From Tritrichomonas musculus (Eukaryota; Parabasalia; Tritrichomonadida; Tritrichomonadidae): a stretch of DNA of 64,000 nt. Position 1 is the first letter of the stretch. Every line of letters starts with the position of its first letter. Below the pieces are notes generated by a model that was not told the origin of the DNA, did not search any database, and saw nothing but the letters and a program-made list of their open reading frames with translations. The DNA is taken from assembly GCA_039105265.1 (NCBI GenBank), contig JAPFFF010000004.1, forward strand, positions 7,917,501 through 7,981,500, given 5' to 3'. This document shows positions 53,414 to 63,257 of the stretch, one piece after another. Made by a program: the position numbers and the translations under genes.

Positions 53414-53559
53414 GATAGGATACGAAAATGTGTTTGAGATGGACTATTATTTTTTCAATTTGATTCTTATCAAAATTTTTTGCAAAAATATAGACGAAAA
53501 GTCATTTATTTTAGCAAAAAAAGACAAATTAATTTCTATTTTTGGAAATTTAGTAGTTA

Positions 53560-53610
53560 ATAAATTGTCCTGAAAATCGCTCTAAACGACCGCTTTTCAT
53601 GACAATTTAT
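53560..53610. repeat. 17-bp palindrome with CTAAACGACCGC loop
   Basis: ATAAATTGTCCTGAAAA pairs with TTTTCATGACAATTTAT (16 of 17) around the 17-base loop TCGCTCTAAACGACCGC. See also 51016-51055. Confidence 0.8.
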
Positions 53611-53777
53611 AAATGGTTTTCAAAAAATAAGAAAACAAGTACAACTTGGACAATAATTTTTTTATTTTTATCAAAATATCACCTTTTGTAGTCAAATTGA
53701 TGATTTTTTTAGACAAAAACCTGGAAAAATGAGGTGTCGCACTAAAAATAAACGCATTTTTACAACGATAACGAATT

Positions 53778-53873
53778 GTTAAGTGCTCGTGAAAGGCTTC
53801 TCACGCAGCCATCAACGGTTCTGTAAGGCGGCGTGGAGGCATTTTGACGCAACGCCCCTTACCATACACTACT
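53778..53873. other. GC-rich structured island of unknown nature
   Basis: About 95 bases are near 50 percent GC within very AT-rich DNA. They can fold into CGTGA/TCACG and into a longer stem TAAGG(c)GGCGT with ACGCCCCTTA. No tRNA, 5S rRNA or snRNA signature is recognised. It could be a structured RNA or a transposon end. Confidence 0.45.
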
Positions 53874-54107
53874 AGAAAGATTGGATGAGATAGAAGAGAA
53901 TAGATGGAATAGATGAGACTGAAGAGAATAGATAAAATTTGATGAGGATGAATAAGAATAAATGAGAATAGATACGATTGGAAGAGATAGATGAGAAAAG
54001 GCAAGATTGATTGAAAAAATAAGAATAAGAGAATAAATGAGATTGAATGAGAAAGAGGAGAATAGATAAAGTTTGGCAAGAATAAATGAGAATAAACTCT
54101 TCGAAGA
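53874..54107 (+). repeat. Purine-rich imperfect minisatellite (GATGAGA / GAATAGAT units)
   Basis: About 235 bases of degenerate repeats of AGAATAGATG-like units consist almost entirely of A, G and T on this strand. Frames through it are low-complexity artefacts. Confidence 0.8.
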
Positions 54108-54678
54108 GTTTAGATGAAAAGAATTTTTTTTAATAAAAAGATGTTTTTGATTTGGAAAATAGAAAAAAATCAATATTTAAAGCAAAAGACATTTTTTGAG
54201 CGAAGTTCAAAAAGTGGCGTTCTAGTTAAAGTCTTTATTTCAACAATTACATTTTATAATATTGGATATAAAATATATAAATTATATATTATAATTATTA
54301 AACAAATTATTTATTAAGATAAATATAAATTTATTTAATTTTATTTTTTATTCAATTTAGTTATTTTTTATGAATATGAGTTAATTATTTCAAATGTATT
54401 TTATTAATATACTTATGCAAGATTATTAAATAAGTGAGTATTCTTTTACTTGGTAAAAAGTCAATAAAAGATAATTTAATAGTTTTCGTAAATAATAACA
54501 TGCATTTTACTCGATCTTTAAAGATCGACGTGAAAATCTTCGTACTTGAAATTATTGTAATAAGGACATGTTAACTCCTTTGTCATCATAAAATAATGTA
54601 CATCAAAATACATTTAATTGGTATTTCTTTAATTTATTTTTTCTGTACATCTAATGATATCATTAGATTTTTAAGAAT
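54108..54678. other. Intergenic AT-rich stretch
   Basis: About 570 bases. I see no gene, RNA or recognised element apart from a small palindrome at about 54511-54530 (CTCGATCTTTAAAGATCGAC). Confidence 0.55.
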
Positions 54679-54851
54679 TTATTTTGTTCTATCTGCTGGA
54701 ATAAGTCATTTTCTTCGTGTGCAAGACATTCTATTTCGTCTGAAGTCAAAGTTGCCTGAGAATTTCGTCTGTGACGTTATTTATTCAAATATTGATTATC
54801 GAAAATTCATCAGAAAAAAGTGGACAATTGACACTTTTTTAGACAGGATAA
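54679..54851 (+). repeat. 173-bp duplicated block, copy A
   Basis: This block appears identical to 57208-57380. It encodes, in an open frame, ISHFLRVQDILFRLKSKL through KKWTIDTFLDRI, a sequence of no recognised family. In this copy the frame ends soon after. Confidence 0.9.
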
Positions 54852-55211
54852 TTTACACTTTTTTAAAAAATTGATATATTTCTTAAAAATGAGTTCTAGC
54901 GAAATTCAAGAGCTTCTCAATGCATCTAGATATGGAAATATAAAATCTGTTCAGAACCTCCTTTCAATAAAAAAAATTAGCGTCAACTGCAAAGATATTT
55001 TAATTAAAAAACATTCATGAGATTCAAAAATTATTATTTTTTATCATATTCAAACTTTTAATAATTTATGGTGTATAATAAGAATATTTAATTGGACACC
55101 GCTTATGTATGCCGCTTTTTATGGTCGGACTGAAATTGTTCAATTTTTGTTATCCTCACGAAATATTGAAATCAACAGCAAAAGCATTTTTTATATTTAA
55201 GCACTTATACC

Positions 55212-55499
55212 ATTCAAGTCTTATTTTTTCATGACATTCAAGTCTTATGTTATCATGACATTCAAGTCTTATTTTTTCATAAAATTCAAATCTTATTTTT
55301 TCATCCAATTCAAATCTTATTTTTTCATGGCATTCAAATCTTATTTTTTCATATCATTCAAATCTTATTTTTTCATTACATTCAAATCTTATTTTTTCAT
55401 CCAATTCAAATCTTATTTTTTCATCCAATTCAAATCTTATTTTTTCATCCAATTCAAATCTTATTTTTTCATAGAATTCAAATCTTATTTTTTCATAAA
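55212..55499 (+). repeat. 24-bp array 1: 12 units with 21 constant and 3 variable bases
   Basis: Exactly 12 units of 24 bases. Each has a 21-base core starting ATTCAA(A/G)TC and ending TTTTTTCAT, then a free triplet. The triplets in order are GAC, GAC, AAA, CCA, GGC, ATC, TAC, CCA, CCA, CCA, AGA, AAA. The core is almost invariant. Confidence 0.95.
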
Positions 55500-55855
55500 A
55501 TTCTTTTTTATTTTGATCATTTTTGGAATTCAATTTGAAAATTTGACAGTACTCCATTGATTATTGCATCCGCCACAGGCCACGCAGAGATTGTTCAACT
55601 TTTATTATCACAACCAAATATTGAAATCAACTGCAAAGACATTTTAATCAAAAAACATTCATGTGATTCAAAATTTATTTTTTTTTATAATATTCAAACT
55701 TTTAATAATTTATGGTGTATAATAAGAATATTTAATTGGACACCGCTTATGTATGCCGCTTTTTATGGTCGGACTGAAATTGTTCAATTTTTGTTATCCT
55801 CACGAAATATTGAAATCAACAGCAAAAGCATTTTTTATATTTAAGCACTTATACC

Positions 55856-56239
55856 ATTCAAGTCTTATTTTTTCATGACATTCAAATCTTATTTTTTCAT
55901 GACATTCAAGTCTTATTTTTTCATGACATTCAAGTCTGATTTTTTCGTCACATTCAAATCTTATTTTTTCATCTCATTCAAATCTTATTTTTTCATGGCA
56001 TTCAAATCTTATTTTTTCATTACATTCAAATCTTATTTTTTCATATCATTCAAATCTTATTTTTTCATTACATTCAAATCTTATTTTTTCATCTCATTCA
56101 AATCTTATTTTTTCGTGGCATTCAAATCTTATTTTTTCATCCAATTCAAATCTTATTTTTTCATAACATTCAAATCTTATTTTGTCATATCATTCAAATC
56201 TTATTTTTTCATAGAATTCAAATCTTATTTTTTCATAAA
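55856..56239 (+). repeat. 24-bp array 2: 16 units with 21 constant and 3 variable bases
   Basis: The core is the same as in array 1. The triplets in order are GAC, GAC, GAC, CAC, CTC, GGC, TAC, ATC, TAC, CTC, GGC, CCA, AAC, ATC, AGA, AAA. The arrays share their first and last triplets but differ in the middle. Confidence 0.95.
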
Positions 56240-56824
56240 ATTCTTTTTTATTTTGATCATTTTTGGAATTCAATTTGAAAATTTGACAGTACTCCATTGA
56301 TTATTGCATCCGCCAGAGGCCACGCAGAGATTGTTCAACTTTTATTATCACAACCAAATATTGAAATCAACTGCAAAAACATTTTAATCAAAAATCATTC
56401 ATGATATTCAAAATTTATTTTTTTTTATAGAATTTGTATTTTTATTTATTTTTGACATTTATAAATTTAATAAATTTACAAAACTGCCCTCGATTATGCC
56501 AAAGAAGAAAATCGTCAAGAAATATTTGAATTGTTAAAGAAAGCAAAAATTGATGCAGAAGAGAAAACCCTCTTACTTGAATCTAATGAAGCAAAATTGC
56601 AAAACCAGCAAGAAGAATTTGAAGCGAAATTGCAAAGCCAGCAAAAAGAATTTGAAGCAAAATTGCAAAGCCAGCAAAAAGAATTTGAAACAAAATTGCA
56701 AAGCCAGCAAAAAGAATTTGAAAGCCAGCAAAATGAATTTGAAAAACAAATGAGCCAAATGAAATTGATGCTTGATCAAATGAAATTGCTTCTTAAACAG
56801 CCTCTGGCAGCATCAGAAACATAA

Positions 56825-57207
56825 AGCAACGAAAATGGAAATGGATGATTTCAATTCTTTTTCAATTACAAAATGATCAATAAACTAATCACTAATTATT
56901 TAATATTTTCTAATTCATCTTTTATTTTGAGTAATCTCGAAAGATAACAATTTTAAAAATTTTTGAATCTATCTATTTTTGGATGCCACAGGAGAGTGGG
57001 ACTGGTGCCAATATTGCACTTTTTCTCAAAAAAGTACTCAATTTTTTATAACTTGACACTTTTTCTCAAAAAAGTACTCAATTTTTTTTTCTTGACATGT
57101 TTCTTCCCTTGTCCGAAGAATTTTTTGTCCATCAAAATGCATTTTTTTGGTATTTCTGAAATGATATCATTAGATTTTTATAAACTTTATTTTTGCGTTC
57201 GGTGACT
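56825..57207. other. Intergenic stretch with 40-bp tandem repeat
   Basis: CACTTTTTCTCAAAAAAGT recurs 40 bases apart (about 57017 and 57057). No gene is seen. Confidence 0.6.
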
Positions 57208-57487
57208 TTATTTTGTTCTATCTGCTGGAATAAGTCATTTTCTTCGTGTGCAAGACATTCTATTTCGTCTGAAGTCAAAGTTGCCTGAGAATTTCGTCTG
57301 TGACGTTATTTATTCAAATATTGATTATCGAAAATTCATCAGAAAAAAGTGGACAATTGACACTTTTTTAGACAGGATAAAATCAATCGTAGATGACACT
57401 CGGAAATCAGGTCGGGTCTCTCTCAAAAAGTGGTGTGTCAAATGGAAAAATCTCAATGAATTCAAGAGTATTTTATCAAACGATTAA
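57208..57487 (+). pseudogene. 173-bp duplicated block, copy B, with longer open frame of unknown family
   Basis: 57208-57380 repeats 54679-54851. Here the frame continues past the block (KSIVDDTRKSGRVSLKKW...) to a stop at 57487, giving about 90 readable residues, so copy B looks closer to the source gene and copy A is the derived, cut copy. No upstream start is convincing. Family not recognised. Confidence 0.6.
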
Positions 57488-57897
57488 AGAATCGAAAAAT
57501 GCATAAAATATCTTTGCACTTTTATATTTGAGTATATGAGATTTGATTTAAAAAGGTGTAAATTGCAGATACAATTATTGGTTGCATGACATAATGGTTT
57601 TATATATTTTTTTTTTTTTTTTTTTTAAAAATCTTTTTTATATTTAAACATATGTTATGATTATTTAATAGGCGCGTTTTAAGAAATATTAATTCGTTAA
57701 TCAAAATTTTAATTTCAATACTTTTAACGTCAAGTATAACATCATTTTTATGAAAGAAGCAACACCAATTAGTTCTCCAAACGCATCAACAAGATTTAAA
57801 ATTTTGTTTTTATAGCAATTATATGGTTGTTAAACTAGAATACTAAAAAAAGTGGTGTAAAATATATACATCTTTATCTAATTATTTTTTAAGGCAT
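57488..57897. other. Intergenic AT-rich stretch with T-run
   Basis: A run of about 18 T lies near 57609. No gene or recognised element is seen. Confidence 0.55.
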
Positions 57898-58110
57898 TTA
57901 AGAAAAATTGTATTTTGGTGTAGGCTCTTGATCTAAATCTTCAACTTCAAATTCATCACTGTAGGATGTGAACTGAGTCGAGTTTGTTCGTCTGAATCAT
58001 TATTTAGATTTTTAGCACTGCTCTTTGATTCAATATCATTTTTTATTGTCTTTTGATAATTGATTTTAAATCTTTCAGCAATAATTGTAAAAAAAACAGC
58101 ATTTATTAAT
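57898..58110 (-). pseudogene. 3' end of a membrane-protein gene (orphan tail)
   Basis: On the minus strand a hydrophobic start (LINAVFFTIIAERFKINY) leads to an acidic tail (KNLNNDSDEQ), and after one frame change to TNSTQFTSYSDEFEVEDLDQEPTP and a stop at 57898. This looks like the last transmembrane segment and cytosolic tail of a transporter. It lies just downstream of the ABC gene on the same strand, so it may be that gene's lost end or belong to another transporter. Confidence 0.45.
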
Positions 58111-58114
58111 AAAT

Positions 58115-58174
58115 ATAAAATAATTAATTATAAAATAATTAATTATAAAATAATTAATTATAAAATAATTAATT
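58115..58174. repeat. 15-bp tandem repeat, four copies
   Basis: Four perfect units of ATAAAATAATTAATT lie at 58115-58174. The last unit overlaps the stop codon of the ABC gene. Confidence 0.9.
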
Positions 58175-59573
58175 ATGATTTCAAAAGCATATCTTCTAAT
58201 TGTTGAACTGCGAAAGAATAAGACAAAACGCCTAATTCATCTTGTTTCTCTCTAAAATCTAATAAAAACTTGCCAATTGAGAGACAAACGGGCATCAAAA
58301 TCACATCACTTCTATCATCAGCAATTTTTGCTTCAGGAATGTATTTTTTAACAAAATCCAAAACCAACGTAACATTATTATTCAATGTTTCAACTCTCAA
58401 ATCGTATCCACATTTAAATTGTTCTCTCAATTCAGTTGAAGTTCCGATAAATCTCAGAATTCCATCAGATAAAATGAAGAGTCGAGACGATACAACTTCA
58501 GCTTCTTCTAAAGCATGACTTGTAATGAAAGAAGTTGTATTTTTTAAAGAAGAAATAATTTTCCAAATAAGTTGACAAGCTTGAACATCAACACCAGCAG
58601 TTGGCTCATCCATTAAAACTATTTCTGGATTTCCAAGTAAAGATAAACAAATGCACAATTTTCTTTTTTGGCCACCAGAAAGATCGCCTGCACGATTTTT
58701 CAGTATATGAAACAACTGCATATTTTCTGAAAGGAACTCAATTGAAGATTGTAAAATTTCTTTCGAAATTCCTCGAAATGCACCGAAAAGTTCAAAATGT
58801 TCTTGAACTGACAATTGAGGAATAAGAACGTTATTTTGGTAACAAACTCCTAAATTATGAATAGTATTTTCACCAAGAATTGAGATTGTTCCATTTGTAG
58901 GCTTAATTCCACCACTCATGCAATTAATCATTGTTGATTTACCAGCACCATTCGGACCAATCATTACAATAACTTCACCTCTATTTACATCGAACGATAC
59001 AGAATTCAAAGCAGTAACTTTTCTTGTTCCTTTATAAACTTTAGTTAAATCATCAAATTTTATTGCAATTTGATCAATGTTTTCCCATTCAAATCCCATT
59101 TTGTTGTAATTGGTGGATTGAATAACGTTCTTTAAGTCTTTGAATTCGTTTACATAACTAAGTTGAGTGCCGGGAAGCGTTATCGTAGCTCCATTCATAT
59201 TAACCGTTCCACCATTAATTATTGTTTTGAGAAATGTCGTGTTCCAGATTAGATAACGCATTAATGGCTTGTCTAGAAGACAAACTACTTTGGTTTCTGG
59301 ACCAAAGGCTAAAAACCATTCTGTCATCGAATTAACACTAACTTGATTAACTTGAGGAGAAGGTGAACTTGAAAATGCTGTTTCACCAAGTAAATAATCA
59401 AGATAGCCAACTACGAGTATAATAAATGCGCATATTATTTCAATAATTGAAGATATATTGCGAATTCTTATTAACAAATTTTTTTTTAACAAGGCTTTAA
59501 CTTGACCTGAAAAAGTCGGTTTCAGATCATTCCATGAACCAAGTGGATTTTCCCCATATTTTCTATCATTCAT
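58173..59573 (-). CDS. ABCA-like ABC transporter, shortened (one membrane span plus one nucleotide-binding domain), 466 aa
   Basis: ATG is at 59573. An N-terminal segment with one membrane span (about residues 41-64) and the start of an extracytoplasmic loop joins directly, near residue 156, to a complete nucleotide-binding domain. That domain has GPNGAGKST (Walker A), VCYQNNVL (Q-loop), LSGGQKRK (signature), IVLMDEPTAGVD (Walker B) and SHALEEAE (H-loop), and it ends QQLEDMLL, as ABCA domains do. Half-size ABCA proteins normally have about six spans before the domain, so spans 2-6 seem to have been removed by an in-frame deletion. The ATPase site is intact, but transport alone is unlikely. 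It may be a decaying gene or a partner subunit. Confidence 0.82.
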   Translation of the reverse strand: MNDRKYGENPLGSWNDLKPTFSGQVKALLKKNLLIRIRNISSIIEIICAFIILVVGYLDYLLGETAFSSSPSPQVNQVSVNSMTEWFLAFGPETKVVCLLDKPLMRYLIWNTTFLKTIINGGTVNMNGATITLPGTQLSYVNEFKDLKNVIQSTNYNKMGFEWENIDQIAIKFDDLTKVYKGTRKVTALNSVSFDVNRGEVIVMIGPNGAGKSTMINCMSGGIKPTNGTISILGENTIHNLGVCYQNNVLIPQLSVQEHFELFGAFRGISKEILQSSIEFLSENMQLFHILKNRAGDLSGGQKRKLCICLSLLGNPEIVLMDEPTAGVDVQACQLIWKIISSLKNTTSFITSHALEEAEVVSSRLFILSDGILRFIGTSTELREQFKCGYDLRVETLNNNVTLVLDFVKKYIPEAKIADDRSDVILMPVCLSIGKFLLDFREKQDELGVLSYSFAVQQLEDMLLKS

Positions 59574-59745
59574 TGCAATAACAAATTATATTTTTCAAGC
59601 ATAAATATGTGAAATTTTGTTAATGTAGAACTATATGAGTATTCGAATTTCATACAATTCTGTTCGCTGTTCCCAAATCGAAAATAAGCAGTAGTATTAT
59701 TATCTGATCTATTATAATTTTTTATAATCATCGAAGTTTATAATA

Positions 59746-61400
59746 ATGTTGTATTACATAATAATACTGCTTATTGTTGATTTAAAATCTTTAAGGGCTA
59801 GTTATCCTGAATTCATCGGTCCATATGCCTTTGAAGGCTGTTCTAGTCTAACTTCAATTCAACTAGATGATAGTACACCATTTAGTGAATATTGATTTGC
59901 AAATTGTACTAGTCTTAAAGAATTAATTGGTATGAGTCGAAACATAATTTACCCAGAAGGCATATTTTATAATTGTTATAGTTTAAAAGAAATTCAATAT
60001 CAAATTAAATCAGCCCAATACATTGGAAAAAATGCCTTTTATAATTTCTCTACTCTTAAAGGAAGTCTAACCTTTTCTGATGAATTAAAACTAATATTTC
60101 GGTAGTTACGTATTCAGGTACTCTATCTGTACAATGTGGTTCAAATGCATTCCCTACTAATACAAAATATACTATTTCTAATACATAGGTCGGAAAAGAT
60201 TTTTGTGGAAAAAAAGATTAATTCAAATGATAATCCTGCTGTCATTCAAACGCCAGAACCTGTAAATGAAATCATTAATTCTATTGAATATGATCCAGAA
60301 AAAGAAAATTCAGATTCATTAAAAGATAAAATAGACACTGAATTAAAAAATATTGGAACCAGCAATCCGAATTCAAATAGAGTTGTTTATATTAATTCAA
60401 CTGAGTTTCCATTCATTTCTACCTTAAAACCAAATGAATTCATTAAAGCTCCTGACAATTCAATAATTTATTTCCAAGAAGGTAATTTGAATCTAGCTCT
60501 TAATAATGGATCAAATATAACAGTAATTATGAAGTCTAACAATAATGCTGACCTTCTAATCAATGGTAATGGCAACTTAAATCTTCAACTAAAAGAAAAT
60601 GATATGTTCATTAAATTGAATAGCCAATCATTTATTAATGATACCACTACGATAACGGTTCCATATAGTGTCAAAAGAGTTTCATTTGAATCTATTCAAT
60701 TGAATAAAAAAGGAAAACTAAATATCAATTCAAAGTCACCAAATGGAGACTATCATACTGTTAAATTATTTATTCAAAATCTTGATATTTCTCAATATTC
60801 AGAAATTGTTTTAATTGATACAAATATAACAGAAAAATTGAACATCGATCATCAATAGTACAATTTCAGGATACTGTTGTTGATGAGGCAAAAATAAGTT
60901 ATTCAATTTACAATTTCGATTCAAAAGCACCTGTTATTATTGGTGATTTTTATTTACCACCTTCATAATTCAATTTAACCCAGCAAAAGAATAATAATAA
61001 AGAGCCAACTATAAATGAAAGTTATACTTTATTAGATGGCTACTTTACAAATAAAGATGCTTGTAAAGCGTGGTTGGATTCAATTGATTTTGGTAATACA
61101 GGTTTTGATACAATTGTATGCGTTAACTCCGAAAATGTTCCAATTTTAACTGATTTTATACGCCAAAATATTGTCGTTAGAAAAACAAAACCATCTGATA
61201 ACGGTGACGATAGCAATAAAGATAAAGATGGTGGTGGTGGTGGTGGAAAACTTAGTGCTGGTGCAATTGCTGGAATTGTGATTGCTATTGTTGTAGTTAT
61301 CGCTATAATAATCGTAGTGGTAATCATTATTCGAAAGAAAAAGAATAGCAATCTAACTAATAGCGAAAAAGAAGATGCACCTGAGAAAGATGAAATCTAA
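59746..61400 (+). pseudogene. BspA-type LRR surface protein pseudogene with C-terminal membrane anchor
   Basis: It begins with a signal-like MLYYIIILLIVDL (59746), followed by LRR_5 units (FIGPYAFEGCSSLTSIQL, IFYNCYSLKEIQY). The frame is broken by TGA near 59894 and a stop and frame change near 60102-60110. Later blocks read as the usual ectodomain of these proteins (60136-60858) and the end (61040-61400), with a Gly run, one strong transmembrane helix (AGAIAGIVIAIVVVIAIII), an RKKK stop-transfer signal and an acidic cytosolic tail. At least four breaks are visible, including near 60187, 60858 and 60967. Trichomonad BspA-like proteins are surface adhesin candidates. This copy is dead as a whole. 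Confidence 0.82.
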
Positions 61401-61860
61401 TTATTAAAAAATGATTTACCCTTATTTATATAATTTATTTCATTTAGAAAATTTTATTTAAGTTTGAGAATTTTTTCAAAAAAAAAAAAAAAAAAAATCG
61501 TGACATTAATACAGAGTTTTCAAGATGAGTTTGCAGTATAGAAAATTGTGAGAGTTATATTATTTTTCACTCAAAAAATTGAATTGATTTATAAACTTTT
61601 TGTAATATCCTGTGTATTTACAATTTCAGTGAGTTTTTTACAATTCAATACTTTTATTGAATTTTTTTCTTATCAATTTTTTTCAATACTTTTATTGAAA
61701 AATAATCCATAGAGATCGATAATATTTGAATGTATGAACGTTTATTATAATTGGCTGCTAAATGTTTTCTTGCTGCACGCTTATGATGAATTTATAAAGT
61801 TTTTATTACAATATATTCTGATACTTTTGGTATCAAATATAGCAAAAAAAATGAAATTTT
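61401..61860. other. Intergenic stretch with 20-base A-run
   Basis: An A homopolymer lies at 61478-61497. CAATACTTTTATTGAA occurs twice near 61650 and 61690. No gene is seen. Confidence 0.55.
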
Positions 61861-63168
61861 GACTACAGAATGTATATTATCATTACTAAATATTCTTACT
61901 GAAAAGTTCCAGTAAATTCAGAAACATCAAATTTTGATCTATTAATGAAAAATAGTTTTGAACTTGCAAATGCACCGCTTGTTATCAATAAGACTTCACT
62001 TGAATTCCAAAACCAATTTGTTTTCTTCATCCAACTCGAAATCCTTTTTTAATTTTTTGCAGATAAAATTAATCAAATAATTCAAAAAGAATCTAAATCA
62101 GGCAATGCAGAAGACATAAAAAATATAGAAAAATTAAAAGAAATCGAGAATAAAAAGAAGTTAGAAAAAGAAATGGAGAGACTCAAAAAACTTAAAGAAC
62201 AGGAAGAATTAGAAAAACTTAAAAAACTTGAAAAACAAAAAGAAAAAGAAAAACAAAACGAAATTAAGCGTCAAAAAGAAATTGCAAAGCAGAAAGAATT
62301 TGAACAAGATGAAATCAAACTACGACAAAAACTTGAAGAAGAAATGAGATTACAAAATCAAAAAGTGCAAGAAAACGAAAGCAAAGATGAAGATCATAGT
62401 GATGATATTTTAGATACAGAAATTGATCTAATATCAGATGAGGTTAATAATGATACTGATGATTTTGATGAAATAAAAGATCAAGACTCAGATATTAAAG
62501 TAAATGTAAATGATGACAATAAAAAATCATCTGATGATTCTGATATCGATATAAATGATGAATCAACAGAAGTAATCGATTCAACAGAATTGCCAATTAA
62601 TATAGATGATAGAAAAAAACGATTATCAAGTAGATTTTTATCTTCTGACTGGAAATCCGTAGATATTTCATCTTCGACTCTGTAAGATATCGAAATTGCT
62701 AAATCAGAATCAGATTCTGATGATGATGCTTTAGCAGACATTGAAGCAATAGAAGTCAAAGATATCGATGAAGAAGAGGAAGAGGAGGAAGATACTAAAG
62801 AAAAACTTCAACAACAAGAGAAAAATGAAGATCATCAGAAAAAATATTTGGAAATATTCAAAACCAAACACAAAAAAACAAAGAAAGAATATGAAGAAAC
62901 AGAAGAATTATTTGATCGTAATCTTTTAAAACTAATCAACGCTATTCATAACAAAAATTTTGACAAAATTCATCAAACGATAGAAAACGATGAATTACCT
63001 AAATTTGTCATGCATGTTCTTCATCGAAAATCAATCAAAAATGTCATTTTATCGAAAGAACAAAAAAATCAGAGTAATTTTACTAAATCTCAACTAAAGA
63101 ATATAAAAGAAGTTATCAATTATTTGAAGACAAAAGAGCCCAAATTTCGAGTTTTATTGTTTAATTAG
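61861..63168 (+). pseudogene. Charged coiled-coil protein gene with in-frame stops
   Basis: A single frame can be followed from about 61861 to the stop at 63168, interrupted only by three in-frame stops (TGA near 61903, TAA near 62050, TAA at 62683-62685). Before the coiled coil is NFDLLMKNSFELANAPLVINKTSLEF. Then comes a long Lys/Glu coiled coil (about 62070-62370), an Asp/Ser-rich acidic part (about 62380-62800) and a basic helical C terminus (FDRNLLKLINAIHNKNF...). No domain is recognised. The lack of frameshifts suggests recent loss or recoding. The dispersed repeat copy 2 begins at the last base of its final stop. Confidence 0.65.
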
Positions 63169-63257
63169 AAGTTTCAAAACTCCAAATGTTTAGGGATGTA
63201 AACTCCACTGTTGGCTAATTGGTTTTTTATTGGAAATCTTCTAAATATTATTCAATA
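63168..63257 (+). repeat. Dispersed repeat, copy 2
   Basis: 63168-63238 is identical to 50865-50935 and similarity continues to about 63257. Same orientation, about 12.3 kb apart. Confidence 0.95.

Larger units (their letters stand above)
54889..56824 (+). pseudogene. Ankyrin-repeat gene disrupted by inserts between repeats, with C-terminal coiled coil
   Basis: The start ATG is at 54889 (MSSSEIQELLNASRYGNIKSVQNLL). Recognisable ankyrin pieces follow: NWTPLMYAAFYGRTEIVQFLL (about 55095 and 55738), TPLIIASATGHAEIVQLLLS (about 55551), a near-copy at about 56294, and TALDYAKEENRQEIFELL (about 56490). A coiled coil of 11-residue units (FEAKLQSQQKE) runs to the stop at 56824. Between successive ankyrin units, always after IN(C/S)K, lie non-ankyrin inserts of about 96 bases or several hundred bases. 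The larger inserts carry 24-bp arrays, and in-frame stops occur in most of them. A unit of two repeats plus two inserts has been duplicated. It is best read as a decayed gene; no consistent GT-AG borders support introns. Confidence 0.7.

Noticed and set aside
53801-54173. Minus-strand frames rich in Ser/Phe/Ile through the purine-rich minisatellite
   Set aside because: Low-complexity artefacts of GARAT-type repeats read on the opposite strand.
55212-56239. CRISPR-like array (constant repeats with variable pieces)
   Set aside because: The variable part is only three bases, there are no spacers or cas genes, and the host is eukaryotic. It is a minisatellite with unusual variation.
55231-56300. 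FKSYFFxx octapeptide ORFs (plus) and KIRFExxE ORFs (minus) in the 24-bp arrays
   Set aside because: Both strands are open because 24 is a multiple of three and the unit lacks stops. Neither joins a credible gene.
54889-56500. Inserts in the ankyrin gene as ordinary spliceosomal introns
   Set aside because: I could not find consistent GT...AG borders or the conserved trichomonad intron 5' and 3' motifs, and the shared insert can be explained by unit duplication.
62050-62070. TTTTTTGCAG as a 3' splice site of an intron before the coiled-coil frame
   Set aside because: The same frame reads straight through the site apart from a stop just before it, and no matching 5' site was found.
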